Positions 36,828 to 50,900 of a stretch of DNA of 64,000 bases are shown one piece after another (the first letter of the stretch is position 1; each line of letters opens with the position of its first letter). The notes under the pieces are model-generated. The model saw only the letters and a program-made list of their open reading frames with translations, had not been told where the DNA came from and did no database searches. A program made the position numbers and the translations under genes. This stretch comes from Ficedula albicollis (Eukaryota > Chordata > Aves > Passeriformes > Muscicapidae), in the NCBI RefSeq assembly GCF_000247815.1, contig NC_021677.1, positions 57,541,769 to 57,605,768 on the forward strand. Reading direction: 5' to 3'.

Positions 36828-37262
36828 TGGAATCACACAATGTGTAAAACACAATGAGTCCTGCCTATGACTGACTGAACACCACCTTGTCAACCAGACC
36901 ACGGCACATCCAGTCTTTCCTTAAACACCTCCAGGGACAGTAACTCCACCAATCTCCCTGGGCAGCCCATTGCAATGTCTAATCACCCTTCCTGTACAGA
37001 AAGCCTTTCTCATGTCCAACCTAAACCTCCCCTGGCTCAGCAGGGATGTTCTCTGACATCCCCTACTGTGTCCCTTCTGTCACTTTTAGTCTGAAAGAAA
37101 CTGTACCCCTGGCTACAACCTCCTTTCAGGGAGCTACAGAGCACTAAAATCGCCCCTGAGCCTCCTCTTTTCCAGATTAACATCCCCAGCTCCCCCAGCT
37201 GCTCCTCGTAGGATTTGTGTGCTGCAGACCCTTGCCCAGCTTCGCTACCCTGTAGCCATTAG
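36828..37262 (-). mobile_element. CR1 LINE fragment, older subfamily, minus strand
   Basis: It contains TTAAACACCTCCAGGGACAG, CTCCACCAATCTCCCTGGGC, CCCATTGCAATGTCTAATCA, ATGTCCAACCTAAACCTCCC, and a final CCCCAGCTCCCCCAGCTGCT with TGCCCAGCTTCG. These are the reversed 3' blocks of a CR1-X/Y-like lineage, distinct from the other copies. It ends about 290 bp before the CpG-rich region. Confidence 0.88.
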
Positions 37263-37380
37263 ATGTATTTTGGGAAAACCCCCAACAGACACAAAACAAA
37301 CAAACCAGAACCATCAAACACCAAGCCATCGGGTAGATAAATTGAAACAAAATTTAGGATATTTAACCATGTTATCTACA

Positions 37381-37500
37381 AGCTGATCCCTGGTTCCAAA
37401 TATATAAAAATATACCTGGGGGCAAAAAAAAAAAAAAATAAGCTGATCCCTGGTTCCAAATATATAAAAAAATACCTGGGGGCAAAAAAAAAAAAAAAAT
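37381..37500. repeat. Tandem duplication of a 60-bp unit ending in poly-A
   Basis: Two exact-period copies (37381-37440 and 37441-37500) read AGCTGATCCCTGGTTCCAAA, an AT-rich segment and CCTGGGGGC followed by A14-A15. They differ by one or two bases and in A-run length. They lie directly upstream of the CpG-rich block. Confidence 0.95.
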
Positions 37501-37557
37501 AAAAATCAACCAAACAAAAAAAAGTGATGCAGATCACACACTGGGCTAAGAAACCCA

Positions 37558-39240
<1,683 letters not shown>

Positions 39241-41509
39241 CCACTGTTGGTGGAAACAGAGTATTTCCCTGTGATAGTGTATGCGGGGCAGCGAATGTTC
39301 ATTTGGAGAGACGAAAAAAAGATCAGTGTTTACTGTAAGGTTGTTAGGCTGGATGTAGTCTTGTTGAATTAGAATTAGATTTTAATAATTTATAAAGCAG
39401 GTTAGGGAAACTGTTACTAAATTTACAGCAGAGAAGTGTCAGTAAAGCTCCTTGCTGACACAATGATCCTGCAGTTTAAGTGATCTACTTTAGTCGCTGT
39501 CCATTATTATTATTATTTTTTTTTTGGTAATTTAATTTGGGGAGAGTGTGCAAACATTTCTGCAGGGATGGTTACACTTTAATGATGCACGTGATGAGGA
39601 GGGGAAGCTTTCTGATGAGATGAGATGAGATGGGGCCAAACCGATTCATGTTTAGGGAATATATTTTTGCTGATATTTTCAGAATTTGGTTTATGTAACA
39701 GGTAACTTTGTGTGTTTTTTGGCGGACTGTTGAAATCTTAGAAGTGGGTTACTAAAGTACAGGCCATTCTATTCCAGTTTATCTGACTTTTTTATTTATT
39801 AATCTTGGCTGGGGCCTGAATGCCCTGGTGATGGTGGCATATTTTTTTTTCGCCCAGATGATAAACAAGACCAGTTTAAGGTACGGGTTCATGTTGCTGA
39901 TAGTATATTATATTTAGAAAGGCTAAGCTGGTAGCAGAAGAATACCTCAGGAGAAATCAAAAAGATGGAATAAGGTTTTTTTTCATTATTGTACTGCCAG
40001 CTGCACAGTTCAGCTTCTGGGTGCTGCACATGCTTCCTTGAAGAAGCTATGGAGTTTATACTCCATTTTTGATAGATTCAGTGCACCTATATGTAATTTT
40101 GCATTAAATAGTCCTTATCTTTTGGAGCTTGTTTACACTATTGCAACAAATCATGCTTTCGAAAGCTTTTCTTACAAAAGACAAACCCAAATAATGCCTG
40201 TTTCAGTGGATTTGGTAATCTGTGAAGCACACGAGTAACCAGATATTTCAATAAAAATAATAAGTACTCGAAAGTCTTCTGTATGTTGTGGAATCAACTT
40301 CTTGTAGCACACGAGTCACTTTGGTAATTGAAGTCAAGAGACATTGGGGATGAGTAATGCTTTCCAAGGACACGTTCTAAGACCCTGATCCTGCAAGTGC
40401 TTACGCCGATGCTTAACTTTGCACGGGTGTCTGTCCTGGCCGAAATCAGCAGAGCTGCCCTCGTTAATGGTCGTGTCATTAATGCAGACGAGGCTGCTGG
40501 TTTCAGTGGAGCTGCCCATGCTGGTGGAGCTAACTGTGCACAGAGCTGCTTGTAACGTGTAGGCCTGAATTCCTCCTGTCTCCTCTCCCTTGAGTATTAC
40601 TCATGTGTTTCATCAAGCTCTGATGGGCCTTTTTAACAGACAGGACCAGACTGGTAAATAAAACAGCTGGATGCATTAATTCAGTGTTTGCTAGTGGTAC
40701 AAAATCAGCTGCAGGAGTACCACCAAGGCAGGTTTTGTAGGAAAGAAGCAATGCTTATTGCTTAGGCCAGCTGGAGTTGGGAAACAAACAAACTTTTGCT
40801 TGCAGAAGCCTTTTTTGGCTCTCTGCCTCTCCATGCAAACCTTGTCTGTCTCGTGCCCTTAGAGCAGTTACAGCCACCACACTGCCAGTCCAGAAATGCT
40901 AGAACATGGAATAACTACATGTAAAGGGACTCACAGGAAAATAACTGAGTATTTCTGAAATGGAGAATAAAGAAGTAATATGTACCGTTTGTCAGTGTTA
41001 GTGAAATTGTGAAACATAGCAGTACTTTTTACTATACCTTCTTAAATTTCTGTAAAATCTTTTATGTAGGTGTGGCAAATAAATGGAATTTTTGTTCTGT
41101 CCTGTGCATCTGGGTGACCTTAATGCCAAAAAACCATCCCTGCCTTTTTGTGTACCCATTCTTCAGCAGAGTGAGTTGAAATGACTTTATCCCAAAGAAT
41201 GCATAATTTAAAGGTACAGTCAGGTCTATAGGTGTATGAAGTTTTGAATGCAGTGATGTCAGCATTTGGCCTGAAGTTTTTGGCAAATGGGAGACAAAGA
41301 TAAAAAAGTAAGCAAGAGGAATTACTACCCTAGTAATTAAGTTCCTCTAGGTTTATTCCATCCATAAAATGGGTTAGATCTCTTAACAGTGTATCTGTGT
41401 GAGTTGTCAACAAGAGAGCAGCGCAGGAAGAAGATGCTTGGAAAATTTGGGTTAATCTTTACCCGTTTCACTCATTTGGAACACACTTTTAACATGTGCT
41501 TTCCTTCAG
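39241..41509 (+). other. Probable PPP2R5E first intron
   Basis: Lies between the CpG-rich region and the acceptor of the first coding exon. It contains a short (GATGA)n tract at 39614-39632 and no recognisable exon or transposon. It ends with the pyrimidine-biased GTGCTTTCCTTCAG at 41496-41509, with a TTTAAC possible branch point about 20 nt before the AG. The donor of exon 1 was not identified, so the intron start is approximate. Confidence 0.55.
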
Positions 41510-41673
41510 TAGGGATATGTCCTCAGCACCAACTACTCCTCCATCAGTGGATAAAGTAGACGGATTTTCTCGGAAGTCCGTCAGAAAAGCCAGACAGAAG
41601 AGGTCACAAAGCTCCTCCCAGTTTAGGTCTCAGGGCAAGCCCATCGAGTTAACTCCCCTGCCTCTGCTAAAAG
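41510..41673 (+). CDS. PPP2R5E: PP2A regulatory subunit B56-epsilon, first coding exon (start at 41517)
   Basis: The ATG at 41517 opens 52 codons plus one base. They read [20 protein letters not shown] and continue through a basic Ser-rich stretch to [11 protein letters not shown], identical as far as I can recall to the N-terminus of vertebrate PPP2R5E (about 467 aa in full). The acceptor CTTCAG ends at 41509. The donor G|GTAAGA begins at 41674 in phase 1, which fits the next residue, Asp, of the known protein. B56-epsilon is a substrate-targeting subunit of protein phosphatase 2A. It binds the scaffold and catalytic subunits through HEAT-like repeats that start in later exons. The segment here is only the variable, probably flexible N-terminal tail. 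An in-frame TTG-initiated extension upstream crosses the splice site and should be ignored. Later exons lie beyond the right edge. Confidence 0.96.
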
Positions 41674-43067
41674 GTAAGACCAAACACAGTTTTTAACAAA
41701 TAAAACAATTTTTGCTCTACAACTAACTTCTAAAGTCAAAGCATTCCGTTGTCAGGAATTGCAGGGAAGTTTTGCCAGCACTGAGAAATGTTTCATGCCG
41801 GATTTATATGTATTTAAACTCTACAAAATATTTTATCTGTGACTTGAGGGTGTGGTAATTGTTTGCAATACTTTTGAAAGTTTAAAATGCTGATGTTAAC
41901 CTTTACCATGACTTGAATTTTCAAGGCTCTCAGACTTTGTGCAAGGGTGTTCTGGTTTGTGATTCCTCAGCAGTTGACATAAATCAGCAGTAATTTTGGT
42001 AAGGGCAAATGGATTTCTGAGTGGAAGGGAACTGGTTTTTAGATCTTTCCTTGCTGTGTGGATCTGCACCCTGTGATAGTGGTGCCAGCTGCAGCCCCTA
42101 CAGCAAGAGAGGAGGTGGGATCCCCTCTCATGCCATTTGTGCATGGATAGCTCCCAGGGCCTGCCTGCTGCTGGATTTTGAAATGGAAAGGTCCCATGAG
42201 CTGCAGCCTCCCGAGGGGAAAGATGCTGCTGCCAATCTGGTCTTAGGCAAAGCTCTACTGTTTTGAGATCTTGCATATCCCAGCTTTGGTTGAGTTTCTG
42301 CTGGCAGGTTTAACCTCTAATTTGTGAAGGAAAAATATGATTCAGCATACTTCTCTTAAAAAGATGCCAGTATCTCTGTGATACCTTGAATGCTTCCCCT
42401 GAATCCTAGTTGTCACTGAATTTTGCTACAAATCCAGGAGTCAAAAGCACCTCTCAGAATGTCTGTCTGGTGAGGAAGGGGAACTCACCTTTCAGAAGTC
42501 TTCAACAGTGACTTCTCAAATGGTTTATTTATATCTCTGTATTTTTTTCATTGCAATTCTTCATTTCTGCTATAAGTAGTGAAAATGGGCATGGCTGGTG
42601 CTGATGATTCTGGAAAACAGAAAGTTTAATAAGTTTAATGCTATGTATGTCCCTTTTCTTCCTTTTTGAGCAATTATATTCCTCACATTCTCTCATCTAT
42701 GTTGTTTGACAAATTCGTTAATCAGAGCATTGAAATATATAATAAACATGGAACTCAACCCCACTTCATAAGGATACAGTAGTTGCAAAAAAAATGAAGC
42801 CTCAAACCCCCAAAAAATCTCTCATCTTAATGTGTGTCTTCAAGTAAAAGTTGGATTCTAGGATTAGTTCCAGTGGAGTTGTCATTAAAATATTATGGGC
42901 TTCTTTCTGTGGCTCCCTGTAGGAGTGCACAAATGGAATATCCTGAGTTAAATGGAAGGTACACCCAGACCCCCTGCACTGTGCCTGGTGATGACTTTTA
43001 TTCAGTATTTCTCAGTTTAGGGTTGGTTGGTGCCACTGATTTGACTTTGTAGTCTGCAGTGAATATT

Positions 43068-43162
43068 ATTTGTGATTCTTTGGGTGATCCTGTGCAGGGC
43101 CAGGAGTTGGACTTCATTGATCTGGTGGGTTTCTTTCAACCCAGGTTACTCTATGATTCTAA
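43068..43162 (+). mobile_element. Short CR1 3' tail, plus strand
   Basis: It contains GTGATCCTGTGCAGGGCCAG, GAGTTGGACTTCATTGATCT, TTTCAACCCAGG and a final CTATGATTCT. This is the order of CR1 3' end words on the sense strand. About 95 bp, intronic. Confidence 0.85.
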
Positions 43163-46100
43163 AAATTTTTGCTCTTTGTTGTTGAATTCTTTTGTTGTTT
43201 TGTGACAGTATGATAAAGAAGCAAATATTCTTTCAACTAATTTTAAAGCCCAGTTTTACACTTTTCCAGGTAATTTTTGATATGCAAGTTATTTCATACC
43301 AGTTGCTGCATTTCGGAAGGTGACTTAGGAGTTTATCCTTTGGCTTAAACGATGGGATTAGTGGAAAACTTTGAGGTTTGTATTTGTAACAATGAAGAAA
43401 TTGATGTTGCAATTATTCCACTCCGTTCTGTAGTCCCATTCAGGGAGTAAACCAGGCATGGGCACAAGCATAAGTAAAACAGTGAGACCCTTGCCTTGCA
43501 GAACCACAGGCGTGTCCAGGTGCTTAATTTGACTGCTGCAGCCAGTCCTGAGGATTGAGATATAAAACTATAATAAGATAAAACAAACAGATGGGGAGCA
43601 GAGAGTGTTGGTGAGACATTTATGATTAGTGTCATAATGAGTTACAGTGGTCCAGCTTCAAATTAAGAATCTGATCCTGGGAGTTAGTTTTCCCCCTTTG
43701 CCTTAATGCGGATTCCCAGAGGTGCAGGGATCTACCTGTGCTGATTAATTTGTGGGATTTGGGCCTAACAGTCTCTCTGAACAGCAGTGCTATTGCTCCC
43801 TGCAGAAGGGACACTGGCAGCTAAAAATCATTCTGCTGTTTGCAAATATTCTTGACCTACATTAATATTTTTAACATTCAGGATTGTTAAGTCTGCAAGA
43901 AGCGAGGAAATTATTTTCTCCTGTGTTTTCATACTTTTTCTGACCAGTGTCGTGAAAGTCCTGATTATTTTTTAACTCTTAGGTTTACAGTTGCCTTCCA
44001 ACAAGTGACCAGTTCTTTACTTCTGTCCAGTAACCATATGATTTCCATTTTTATCCGGGAAAATTTTGTCTTTTAAACTGAAATAGAGAAGAGATACCAG
44101 CAAAACAGCTTTTTAAAGTCTCAGAAAACTGAACTTAGTTTGGAGATGTACAATTGATAAGCTTCCTGGTTTGGTAAATTTCAAATTTAATTAAACCTCT
44201 TCAGAAATATTTCAGTATGGGAAATTTTTAGAGGACAGGCCTCAAATTCATATTCATCAGATGTATTTCATATGCATGATGGAGGGCTTTTGCTTACACA
44301 AACATACATGCTATGCTCCCTTCTGGTTTAGTGGTTTTTTTTTTTTTTTGATATATTGCATATTGACTTTGGCAGGCTGCCTTATCTCAAACAGTGCTTC
44401 ATGGCCTTCAGTATCTTCTGTGATTACAAGAATCATGTATGCAGAAAGCTGGGTAACTGCTTGGTCCATTCCTTGCAAGTTTTTATACTCTGCCTGTCAC
44501 CATAATGATCTGAGCACCTTCCAGTAGTGTATTAAGTGACGTGACTACACATCTGTCACATCTTATCTGTTCTCCTTCCTTTCCCTAGGGGCAGAGTCAC
44601 ATACAGTGAAATGGCTTGTTTTGGTAGTGTTTTAATGCAGTCTGTTGCCTTCTGTGAGCATCCACGCCTATACTGCAAAAACAGATAGATAAACCAGCCT
44701 TGTTGTTGTTCATTTGGTAATAAAAATATTTTGGGAAAGAAAAAAGAGGTACTATGTTTTGATGCTGTGTACTAGGCTGAAGGATAAGCTGCTGTTTAGG
44801 AAATGGAATAAGAAGAATTGGAATTTTCAGTGTTGCTCATTTCAGAGAAAGAAAAGGTATAGAGAAATGAAGTTGTTACTCTCATATTTTTAAAAATAGT
44901 GTGTGTATGGTGTAAGTTTGTAAATAAACATTTAATGTATTTGGAAAGCAAGGTGCTCTTTCTGAGGCTCTGCTGGGCTGAGTTCAGGCTTTCAAAACTC
45001 CCAAGTCACAAAACTGCTGTTTGCCTAGAGTAAAGACTTGAATTTTTAGATGATTTCATTATATTTTTATTTATTGCATTGTGACTAAATCTGATTTGAA
45101 GTTATCTTTTAAAATCTGACTATTGTCCAACGTAACACTTTAAACCCAGTCTTTTCTCCTTTGTCTCACGTGTAGAGGAAAGGGCTGAGAAGTGCACATG
45201 GCAGGAGTTGTGACACAATTGCATTTTGCCTGTGTGCTCTTCTGTATGTTTCTCACATGCATTTTTTTGAAGGTTGCATGCTTTTCCCTGGTGAATCTTG
45301 CAGTGCATGATGGATTTTGGCATTACTTTGAAGAGGCTGCTGATATCACCCAGGCTGACAGGTGCCTTAGGTAACTGGCTTGTGGCAGAGCTGTCCTGGT
45401 GAAGAGCTCTTTTTTGGGATTGAGTAATTCCATCTGTGTGCCTTAGATTCCCTCCCAGGTTTGCTAACCAGGTTTGTGGCATGCCTCAAATCTGTGCTTG
45501 TTCTGTAGAGGAAAATAGGATTGTAGATGTATTGGGTAGGTGTATTATTTATTGGAGGGCTATTTTGCTTTCATTTTGTATAGCTGCTCTTTTTACTTAG
45601 AAGTCTCTAGAGGTGGAACAGCAGGAGTGCAATGTTAGAAAGCATTTGGCTGGAAAAAGAGTATATTGTAGTGCTGGACATGTGAAAACAGAGCAATTTC
45701 AGTATTGCCTGCAAAAGGGGGAGGGGGAGTTCGTTTATGTTTCTGCCCAGTGTCTGTAGAGGGAGGGGCGTGTTCAGAGGATGAAGACGTTCACAGAGAT
45801 GATTAAAAGCATCATGTGTCTTAGGAATGCACATTTAGCATCCTAAGAAATTGCACAGCAAACTTGGATGTAGCTCACAGCATCGTTCCCACTCCCCTTG
45901 CCCTCATTACAAATACAGAAATTAGGCAAAGCAAACCATCCAAAAGTGAGACTGTTAATTGTTAAATCATTTGTATCCCATTTTTGTAATTCAAGGTGTG
46001 GGGGTTTTTTCTGTCATCCTTCCACATTTTCAAATGATTTAACATAATTACTGAAGGTTACTTTCATGTTCTCTGTAACTATTGTATATTTTTGTTGAAA

Positions 46101-47797
46101 AAATTTCAAAGTATGATTTTTATTTTTAGATGATTTTTCTCCTTCAAATAAGCGCTCAGAGCAGAAGTTCTCTGTCAACAATACCAATTGCTTTGCTACC
46201 TCAATATTATGAAATTTATTGAGCTTCTAATACATTTATCAGATAGTTTCCATGGCATTAAAGAATTGGTGTAGTGGCAACAAAAGAGCATTGCATAGTC
46301 AAAAAGGGAAAAATCTCTTTCCACTTGCTATTTGCTTTTGATCATTAAATTATTTCCGTATGGCTGAGATTTTATTATAAGCTTTTCTTATGAATCCTAT
46401 CTGTTGGTCAAATACTGAAGCTCCTAAATAGTAAAAAAATCCTAACTATTTGAAAAGACTCTTGACTGAGAACTGCAAGATGTGCGCCTTCTTGTTCAAA
46501 TACAGTTACTTTTGAATTTTTAAAAATATTCCTTTATCATGAAAATGTCTGGCCTTTGCAGACCTATGGATGCCACCTAAAACTCTTCATGTGGGAAATA
46601 GTTATGAGTTGAGTTGTAGAAGAAGAAAGAGCTGCTGTTTTCTGTTGGCTTCCATGGGAGCTGCCTGCTCATCTTGTCTGTGCTGCTCTTCATTTGAGAA
46701 ATCTGGGATGTTTTACAGATATCAGATATACAAATATCAGTAAACTGTTAATAAAATCGCTAAGCTAAATGCTTTCTTCTTATATATAACAGGAATTTAG
46801 GGTCATAGTGGTTATGATTTCCCAAAATAAAATTCAGCTTTATTTACAGAATTAGAAATAGATCTTAGGACTCCTAATTTATTGCATGAAAGAAGCACTG
46901 GAACTTGGTTTGAGCTGCATGTACATAATCAGGGATGAATCCTGGAACTGCTTCTAGGAATTTTATGCCTGTTCTCGTTGATATAAATCTGGACATAATA
47001 GGCCATCTCTGTGTAAGATTTGGGAACAGGGCCACAGTCTCAAAAGGAAGAAGGACTTAGCTCACTTAGTATTTTTTTATGAATATGTATGATGTTCTAG
47101 CGTAAGTAATAAATTTCTTCACTTCTTTGTGCTTTTGTGTATGCACTTAACTCTATAATCTGTTTACATCTGTTGATTGTAGAATATTTTTTCCAATAAT
47201 CTTAAAGGTTTTTGGTTGTTTCTAGCAAGTATTTATTTGATGGTGTTTAGAAAGTGCAATACACTAATTACATTGTTGTTGTGGTTTTTTTTTTTTTGGT
47301 TGCTTGTTACTGTTTCCCACATTGGGAATGTAGCTTTGTAGAGAATGGGCAGGTTTAAGTAAAAGAAATACCCTCTTATCTTAACAGTGTGAGTGAAAGT
47401 GCAGTTGGTGAGGAATTCTTGTCAGCTTACTGCTGATCTTCTAATGTTTCCAGTCAGTTCTTGGTATTCATTTCTGAGTCTCTCTAGGACTGGCAATTTT
47501 TCTATGGCCAGAGTGGTGGTGGGTTATTTTTTTTTGTTTTTTGGGGGAAGGTGGTTTGATTTTGTTTTGTTTTGCTTTGCTTCTGAAGCCTCCAGTTCAG
47601 TAATTGTTTTACTTCTGTAATTTCTCAGTCTGGCTTCTGAAAGAGTTTAGTGATGATGATTCTCACCTTTTCTTTTTCTTTTTTCCTTTTAATAATTTTT
47701 AAACTGAAGTAAGTTGTAATTATGTAAAATGTATTTCTGTACTCTTCACAAGATCGAGTCTAAAACCTTGATAGTTTTCTGCAGGATGTTTAGACTT

Positions 47798-47942
47798 CAT
47801 CACAGAATCACAGAGTCACAGAATGGTTTGGGTTGGAAGGGATCTTAAAGACCATCTTATTCCAACTCCCTGCCATGGACAGAGACACCTACCACAGACC
47901 AGGTTGCTCAAAGCTGTGTCCAGCCTGGCCATCATCATGAAA
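47798..47942 (-). mobile_element. CR1 LINE 3' fragment, minus strand
   Basis: It begins with CATCACAGAATCACAGAGTC and GAATGGTTTGGGTTGGAAGG. It continues with TTATTCCAACTCCCTGCCAT and CCAGGTTGCTCAAAGCTGTG, which is an inverted CR1 3' end. About 145 bp, in the PPP2R5E intron and antisense to the gene. Confidence 0.93.
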
Positions 47943-50900
47943 ACCTTTTGGTTTCAGTCTGTACTTGTACAGTATGTCTTTATAACATTTCCCAGTACTA
48001 CTTGCCTTTCTAATAATATTGCCATTTTCTTTTCTGTGCCCAAGTGTAACCCTATGGGTCTGTAATAAAACCTCCTGTTTCTGTAATAAGTACCTCCTTT
48101 ATATTCCTTTCCTGAAGTACCTTCAACAAATACAAGTTCTGATTCAGCCAAGCTATTATTTCTATATAGTGCACATGATTGTTGAAGTATAGTGCTGCCT
48201 TTATAATTGATTATGTTATGGAGCTTTGCTGTTGTGAAAGAGCACATTTTCCATATCTCTGAAATTATATGTGTATTTATAAAATCTGTGTTTGTGTATA
48301 TTACATGTGTATAATATATCTGTGTATATAAATAAGCTATAAATATGTTTAAGGTCTTATACAAAGTTTAGGTTTTGAGTTTATTTAATTTTTCTTCCGT
48401 TTTTAAAACAGGATATTGCTTCTGTTCATTAGTAGAGCTTCATAGTAAGGCAGCAGTCCTTTCACATTCATCCATTGTAAGCTCCTGCCTCTCTGAGAAA
48501 AGAACACTTTCATTAATGCTTTCTGGGGAGTGGGAGGAGGACACACCACTATTTTTAGGTTCAGGGTAACTTCCTTTCACCTACAGTTTTTTTCATTCAA
48601 GTTATTACTGTTTCTTTGGCTCAATCTGGCAAAATTCCTTAGTAACAGAGGAGAGGACTTAGGGAGTTGAGGGAGTTTAGGTAAGGTGGGTATTTATGGA
48701 TTACTGTCATCTTGGTAACTGTATAATTCACAAGTATCAGTAAATGGACTCACTTTGCTTCATAAGAGGTTAAGGCAAGTCTATTAGAAAAATACTAGAA
48801 TCTTCCTTCAGCTGGATATGGCAGCGTTCCTCTTCCTTTGAAATCTCCCTGGTTGTGTCAGTCTGGTTGCAGGTGCAATGACAAGAGGGTTTTTTCTGAG
48901 AGTTTTTTCTGGTGGCAAAATCTCTTTGAGAAGTTCTCGAGCCTAGTGCAGCCTCTCATCTGCTGAGGGAAGTGTCTGTGGGGCCACGGTGTGAAACAGA
49001 TTGTTAGAAACATACCACCTCCTCCTGGTTTTAGTGATGTGCTTGATCCTGTGTCCTCTCAAACAGTTAATGCAGCAGATCTGAAGCGCTGGTGGATATT
49101 TATGTAGGGTTGATAGTTTCTGTGTCTGTGGTTTTCTGCTTAAAGTAAAACACAGTGCAGCTACAGTCTGAGGATCTTTATCAAGCGTTTCAAAAGATAA
49201 GGCAGCTCTCCAAAGAATCAGTGTGAAATACTTCTCTGCTCTTAGTTGTTGCAGTTGGTTGAAAATTTTGTCTGTTTTCAGTGAAGTCTTGAAGTCAGAC
49301 TGAAGGTGAATCCGTTTGATCAGGAGTAATAATGATCCACAATAATGGAAGATTTTTCACCGGTAATTTTTTTCAAATTGTTATAACAAATCTAAGAGTG
49401 TATACATTTTCAAAATATACATGTCAGTATCCATTTACTTTTGAATTTCCTGTAGGAAGTTTGTTTTTCAAGTCACAGTATGTCTGATAATAAGTGTTGT
49501 ATTTTTTTTGCTTGAATACAAAGTGTTTAGATTTTATTTTAAAACACTTGTAACATTTTTAATCCATTTTATAAAAAAGGATCATTATTTTGTATTTATT
49601 CTCTTTATTGATTTTTACTACTCTACTTTCTTTCCAATATGTGCGACAGATTCTTAATTGTAGTATTCTCCTTGTATGGGAAGGGCAAGGTCCTTCCTGT
49701 AGCATCTGCAAGAGTGTAGGACAGAGAAGGAAAATAATATAGCAGAGTTGCTGTACCTGGTTAAATGGGCAGAAAGCAGAAAAGTGAAATGGATCGTTCC
49801 TGGGTAGCTTCCTAAAAGAAAACTTAGAATATCAGATTGCTGTAAAGTCTGTTTTACATGGTTGGACATGGTGCCAGCTCTTCTGCAACAGCAGCTCCTT
49901 GTGTTCCCCAGCTGAAGAGCTTGTTCTGATACCTCAGTGTTGGACTTCAGAACTGACTGAGTTACAAGAGGCGGGGAGACAAGCAGCCTGCTGATAGGAT
50001 TATAGAAGTTTGGGCGTAATTAGGGTATTTCTGAAGATTTTATGAATTGGAAAAAGTGCAAAACATCAGTTGAAGATTCAGCTGTCCTTATTTGATGGTA
50101 TTTTGCAAAAGTTGAAGTAAACCCAGTGGTATCTCAGGGGTGGTGAGTAAATGCTGATGCCTGTGTGCCCCTGCTGGTTAAATGTGTCAGTTTTAGAGCT
50201 TGACCCCCAGCAGGAGATATGATAAACTACTCAGTTACAGCAATTTTTATTCTGAAAAATCAGATACCATGATAAAGAATTAGGTTGAGTTCATATTGTG
50301 TGTTGTCTGGAGAAGATCTTTGCTGTCAGGTTTTGATTAAAACAATGAAATAAATGTAAATTGTATGGTTATCATTTTTATATTTTCATTGTGAAGGCTG
50401 GCTGGGCAAAAATGTAATTTGGGTATTGGGGGAAGCATTTCTTTGGGTATTTTTTATTATAAGTTTAAGGACATCTGTCATTAGAATTGTTACGGAGTTT
50501 CTGACTCTTTTCTGATAATCTTTTAAGGAGTATCAGAAAAAAACTTGAGTGTCATTAAGAAGAACTAACCGTAGTTTGTGTTGGATGTGGTGTGTAGTTT
50601 TCTGTGGGATTCCTGGAAGGTTTTCAGGAAGTTTTGGGGTACATTGTGTGAGATGTATTTTTTCATCGTTCTTGTGGTATAGCTACCTAGTCTGAGGTGT
50701 GCTTCTGTTGTTTGGGATTTCTGTGTTTTGCAGTGTCATGAGTTTAATGTTATTATGACTTTTTTGGCTTTTTTTTTTCTTTTTTTTTTTGCATGTGCTT
50801 GTACTGAACTTGGATTTTCAAGTTTTACAGTGTAGGTGGTAGCAAATTGCTTTCAGTGCTTTTGTCGTATGGTTTATGCTGCAAAGGAAATCTACTGCAA

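Noticed and set aside
41496..41516. Upstream extension of the PPP2R5E frame (MLSFSRD before MSSAP)
   Set aside because: It crosses the splice acceptor ending at 41509 and does not start with ATG. The conserved protein begins at 41517.
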